Shown piece after piece: positions 60,658 to 64,000 of a stretch of DNA of 64,000 nucleotides; the first letter of the stretch is position 1, and every line of letters starts with the position of its first letter. Under the pieces are notes generated by a model. It was not told the origin of the DNA, made no database searches, and worked only from the letters and a program-made list of their open reading frames with translations. The stretch is from the NCBI RefSeq assembly GCF_017873135.1, contig NZ_JAGGJV010000007.1:248001-312000 (forward strand). The letters are read 5' to 3'. The stretch comes from Rhizobium herbae. Its GTDB lineage: Bacteria > Pseudomonadota > Alphaproteobacteria > Rhizobiales > Rhizobiaceae. The translations under genes were made by a program, and so were the position numbers.

Positions 60658-63600
60658 TCAGATCATGCCGGATTCCGGCGGGATGGGCTTTTCCTTCGGC
60701 TTGTAGCCGACGGACCTGAGCGCGACGTAGAAGACCGGGGTCAGGAACAGGCCGAGAATGGTGACGCCGAGCATGCCGGAGAAGACGGCCGTGCCGAGCG
60801 ACTGGCGCATTTCGGCGCCCGGGCCTGTGGCGATCATCAACGGCACGACGCCGAGGATGAAGGCGAAGGCGGTCATCAGGATCGGGCGAAGGCGAAGACG
60901 GCTGGCCTCGATTGCGGCATTGACCGGGTTCATCCCGTCGTCCTGGGCCTGGCGCGCGAACTCGACGATCAGGATGGCGTTCTTGGCTGCAAGTCCGATG
61001 AGGACGATCAATCCGATCTGGGTGAGGATGTTGTTGTCCTGGCCCCTCAGATGCACGCCGACCAGAGCGGCCAGTACGGCCATCGGCACGACGAGGATGA
61101 TCGCCAAGGGCAGGATCCAGCTTTCATACTGGGCCGACAGCGCCAGGAACACGAAGATCACCGAGAGAGCGAAGATGAAGATCGCCGTATTGCCGGTATT
61201 GCGCTCCTGGAAGGCGAGGTCCGTCCATTCGAACGAGGTGCCGGGCGGCAGGATCTGGCCCGCGAGAGCCTCCATCTTGTCGAGCGCCGTGCCGGTCGAG
61301 ACGCCGGGGGCAGGATTGCCCTGGATCGGGACCGAGACGTACATGTTGTAGCGCTGGACGAGCGAGGGGCCGGTGGTGTCGCGGATATCGACCAGCGTTC
61401 CGAGCGGCACCAGCGCGCCGGTGGCGGAGCGGACCTTCAGGGCGAGAATATCCTCCCGCTCCAGCCGGTACTGCTGGTCTGCCTGGGCCCGCACCTGATA
61501 GACGCGGCCGAAGGCGTTGAAGTCGTTGACATAGGAGGTGCCGAGGTTGATCGACAGCGTTTCGAAGATGTTGGGGATCGGCACGCTCAGCGCGCGTGCC
61601 TTGTCGCGGTCGATCGCCAGGAAATATTGCGGGCTGGAAGCCGAGAAGGTGGTGAAGACGCCCGTCAGGCCTTCCGTCTGGTTGGCGGCACCCATCATCT
61701 GGTAGGCGAGACCGAGAGCGCGGCGCATGTCCGAGCTTTCGCGATCGACGATCTGCATCTTGAAGCCGCCGGAATTGCCGATGCCGCGGATCGACGGCGG
61801 CGGCACGGCGATGATGAAGGCTTCCTGGATCACCTGCATCGAGCCGTAGAGCTGGCCGATGATCTGGTTTGCGCTCTGCCCGTGCTTCAGGCGTTCCTCG
61901 AAGCTTTCGAACGGCGTGAAGATGACGCCGGAATTCGAGGCATTGGTGAAAGTCGCGCCGTTGAACCCGGCAAAGGCGACGGCGTCCTTGACGCCCGGCA
62001 CCTTGCGCAGGATCTCGGTTGCCTTCTGGACCACGGCATCGGTGCGGGCCAGCGAGGCGCCGTCGGGCAATTGCACCACGACGATCGCATAACCCTGGTC
62101 CATGGTCGGCACGAAGCCGCGCGGCACGATCTGCGCCATGTACCAGGTGGATGCGAGCAATCCGAAAAAGACGACCAGGGTGGCGCCGAGCGCCACCTTT
62201 GTCGAGACGAGGTGGCGCACGGCCCAGGAATAGCCATGGGTCATCCGGTCGAAACCGTTGTTGAAACCGTTGGCAAGGCCCCTGGCGACGCGCGTCAACG
62301 GGTTGCGGGTTTCGTGGTGTTCCTGGTGCGGGCGCAGGATCAGGGCTGCGAGCGCCGGCGAGAGGGTCAGCGAATTCAGCGCCGAAATCGCCGTTGCCAC
62401 GGAGATGGTGACGGCGAACTGCAGGTAGAACTGCCCGGAGATGCCGGGAATGAAGGCCGTCGGCACGAAGACCGCGATCAGCACCAGCGAGATGGCGATG
62501 ACCGCTGTCCCGACCTCGTCCATGGTCACATGTGCCGCCTGTTTGGGCGTCATTCCCTTGGCCAGATTTCGCTCGACATTTTCCACCACGACGATGGCGT
62601 CATCGACGACGATGCCGATCGCCAGCACCAGCCCGAACAGCGTCAGCATGTTAAGCGAGAAGCCGAAGGCGAGCAGCAACGCGAAGGTACCGATCAGCGA
62701 CACCGGGATGGCAACGATAGGGATCAGCGCGGTGCGCCAGGACTGCAGGAAGACCAAAACGACGATGGCGACCAGGATCGCTGCTTCGAGAATGGTCTTG
62801 TAGACCTCGTTGATCGATTCGGAGATGAATTCCGTCGGGTTGTAGACGATGGTGTATTCGAGGCCGGGCGGGAAATCCTTCTTCAGGGTTTCCATCGTCG
62901 CCTTGATCTGCTCGGAGGCCTCCAGCGCATTGGTGCCGGGCCGCGAGAAAATGCCCATGGCGACGGCCGGCTTGCCGTTCAGATAGCTGTTGGTCACGTA
63001 GTCCTTGGCACCGAGCTCGATGCGGGCCACGTCCTGCAACTGGACGAGGCGGCCGCTGGCCGTCGCCTTGACGATGACGTAGCGGAACTGGCGCGCGTCG
63101 CTGAACCGCCCTTCCGTCGTGACCGTATACTGAAACGCATTGTTGCCCGCGTTCGGCGGCCCGCCGATCGAACCGCCGGAAACCTGGACGTTCTGGTCGC
63201 GCAGCGACTGGACGACATCGCCCGACGTCATGCCGTAGGAGGCGAGTTTTTCGGGATCGAGCCAGATGCGCAGCGCATATTCGCGTTCGCCGAACAGGAT
63301 GACGTCGCCGACCCCCTCAAGCCGCACCAGAAGGTCGCGGGCGCGGGTGCGGGCATAGTTGGAGACGTAGAGCTGGTCGTAGCGGTCGTTCGGCGAGATG
63401 AGATGCACGACCATCATCAGGTCGGGCGAGCTTTTTGCCGTGGTGATGCCGATGCGGCGGACCTCTTCAGGAAGGCGCGGTTCGGCGATCGAGACGCGGT
63501 TCTGGACGAGGACCTGCGCCTTGTCGAGATCGGTTCCGAGCTTGAAGGTGACGGTCAGCGCCATCGAGCCGTCGGCGGTGGAATAGGAGGACATATAGAG

Positions 63601-63831
63601 CATGTCCTCGACGCCGTTGATTTCCTGTTCGAGAGGGGTCGAGACCGTATTGGCAATGGTCTCGGCGTCGGCGCCCGGATAGGCGGTGCGAATGACGATG
63701 GTCGGCGGGGCGATCTCCGGATACTGGGCAACCGGAAGCTGGAAATAGGCGATGCCGCCGACGATCAGGAGGACGATCGACAGCACCGATGCGAAGATCG
63801 GCCTGTCCACGAAGAAATGGGCAAATCTCAT
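60658..63831 (-). CDS. RND-family multidrug efflux inner-membrane transporter (AcrB/BepE-like)
   Basis: This is a 1057-residue hydrophobe/amphiphile efflux pump (HAE1). The N-terminus is FFVDRPIFASVLSIVL with TM1, and the first periplasmic domain has QLPVAQYPEIAPP. The proton-relay Asp pair is in GIVVDDAIVVVENVERNL (TM4) and the second half repeats the fold (TM7-12, with PMAVLAALVGVHLRG and LIGLAAKNAILIVEFA). It pumps drugs, detergents or bile-like compounds from periplasm to outside with an adaptor and an outer-membrane channel. Its ATG overlaps the stop of the adaptor gene upstream. No TolC-type gene is visible here. Confidence 0.93.
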   Translation of the reverse strand: MRFAHFFVDRPIFASVLSIVLLIVGGIAYFQLPVAQYPEIAPPTIVIRTAYPGADAETIANTVSTPLEQEINGVEDMLYMSSYSTADGSMALTVTFKLGTDLDKAQVLVQNRVSIAEPRLPEEVRRIGITTAKSSPDLMMVVHLISPNDRYDQLYVSNYARTRARDLLVRLEGVGDVILFGEREYALRIWLDPEKLASYGMTSGDVVQSLRDQNVQVSGGSIGGPPNAGNNAFQYTVTTEGRFSDARQFRYVIVKATASGRLVQLQDVARIELGAKDYVTNSYLNGKPAVAMGIFSRPGTNALEASEQIKATMETLKKDFPPGLEYTIVYNPTEFISESINEVYKTILEAAILVAIVVLVFLQSWRTALIPIVAIPVSLIGTFALLLAFGFSLNMLTLFGLVLAIGIVVDDAIVVVENVERNLAKGMTPKQAAHVTMDEVGTAVIAISLVLIAVFVPTAFIPGISGQFYLQFAVTISVATAISALNSLTLSPALAALILRPHQEHHETRNPLTRVARGLANGFNNGFDRMTHGYSWAVRHLVSTKVALGATLVVFFGLLASTWYMAQIVPRGFVPTMDQGYAIVVVQLPDGASLARTDAVVQKATEILRKVPGVKDAVAFAGFNGATFTNASNSGVIFTPFESFEERLKHGQSANQIIGQLYGSMQVIQEAFIIAVPPPSIRGIGNSGGFKMQIVDRESSDMRRALGLAYQMMGAANQTEGLTGVFTTFSASSPQYFLAIDRDKARALSVPIPNIFETLSINLGTSYVNDFNAFGRVYQVRAQADQQYRLEREDILALKVRSATGALVPLGTLVDIRDTTGPSLVQRYNMYVSVPIQGNPAPGVSTGTALDKMEALAGQILPPGTSFEWTDLAFQERNTGNTAIFIFALSVIFVFLALSAQYESWILPLAIILVVPMAVLAALVGVHLRGQDNNILTQIGLIVLIGLAAKNAILIVEFARQAQDDGMNPVNAAIEASRLRLRPILMTAFAFILGVVPLMIATGPGAEMRQSLGTAVFSGMLGVTILGLFLTPVFYVALRSVGYKPKEKPIPPESGMI

Positions 63832-64000
63832 TGGCCGTTCTCCGCCGTTGCGGCTTCTGGCGGCAGGACAACGAGCTTCGGATCGACGATCACGCCGGGC
63901 CGCAGCCGCGTCAGGCCGTTGACGACGAGCATTTCGTCACCCGTCAGGCCTTCGCGAATTACGCGGTAACCGTAGAGCCTCGGTCCCAGACGGACCGGCT
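63828..64000 (-). CDS. RND efflux periplasmic adaptor (AcrA-like), C-terminal end
   Basis: Reading the minus strand from the window edge gives a single open frame of 56 residues ending at TGA 63828-63830. It contains RLGPRLYGYRVIREGLTG, then DEMLVVNGLTRLRPGVIVDP, the membrane-proximal end typical of AcrA/MexA adaptors, and an Ala/Glu-rich tail. The start lies outside the window. The stop overlaps the RND gene's ATG (ATGA), so the two are translationally coupled. Confidence 0.85.
   Translation of the reverse strand, partial: PVRLGPRLYGYRVIREGLTGDEMLVVNGLTRLRPGVIVDPKLVVLPPEAATAENGQ

Noticed and set aside
60625-63969. A 1114-residue plus-strand open frame opposite the RND transporter
   Set aside because: It is the antisense shadow of a GC-rich, well conserved RND gene. 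Its composition (very Asp/Gly/Arg/Gln-rich) matches no family.

Overview
This window looks like a chromosome or chromid segment of a fast-growing Rhizobiaceae bacterium (Rhizobium, Neorhizobium or Agrobacterium type). It is GC-rich, many genes have typical alphaproteobacterial forms (eryR-eryH-eryI, a RirA-type iron box, DUF6481 and DUF2934 small proteins), and it carries clustered palindromic intergenic elements of the kind known from rhizobia. I saw no rRNA, tRNA, CRISPR array, plasmid origin or intact insertion sequence.

Layout. 0-0.8 kb: 3' part of a secreted RTX calcium-binding protein. 0.9-2.9 kb: minus-strand eryR-eryH-eryI, which turns L-erythrulose 1-phosphate into D-erythrose 4-phosphate. 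3.2-4.5 kb: pncB. 4.6-8.5 kb: fbpC-fbpA-fbpB iron transporter with a TGA-N9-TCA box. 8.7-9.7 kb: a small protein divergent from a TetR gene with two palindromic operators. 9.9-13.7 kb: a tightly coupled trio of N-formylglutamate amidohydrolase-like protein, DUF1704 (QEGLA/MATCAP-like) metallocarboxypeptidase and glutathione-synthetase-like ATP-grasp ligase. 13.7-15.4 kb: spermidine-synthase-like protein and small proteins. 15.6-19.3 kb: convergent glgA and glgX. 19.5-25 kb: hybrid sensor kinase and MscS channel. 25-26.3 kb: two small coiled-coil proteins and cspA. 26.8-30.2 kb: mhqO-mhqD-like pair and ggt, separated by a large palindromic element.

31.0-43.9 kb is a D-apiose utilisation locus. 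One minus-strand operon (apnO, periplasmic binding protein, DUF2291 lipoprotein, ATPase, permease, apiose dehydrogenase, apionate lactonase) and a second minus-strand operon (the RuBisCO-like decarboxylase oiaX and the kinase oiaK) are separated by about 1.2 kb holding an orphan antitoxin, a GNAT gene and a recombinase fragment. A GntR regulator is divergent from oiaX. Both promoters share a 21-bp motif. The oiaX product, L-erythrulose 1-phosphate, is the substrate of EryH at the start of the window, so import through to D-erythrose 4-phosphate is encoded here.

43.9-48.5 kb: cupin, FAD and FMN 2-hydroxyacid oxidases, a CPBP membrane protease and a blue-copper protein. 48.6-58 kb: a probable arginine/guanidino-compound locus (arginine-deiminase-like protein, AbgB-like amidohydrolase, LysR regulator, polyamine-type ABC transporter, 2-ketoarginine-decarboxylase-like TPP enzyme) in which the LysR regulator appears to have matching 22-bp sites at two promoters. 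58-64 kb: MFS exporter with divergent TetR regulator, an AbrB/PIN toxin-antitoxin pair, and an RND efflux pump whose adaptor gene runs off the window end.
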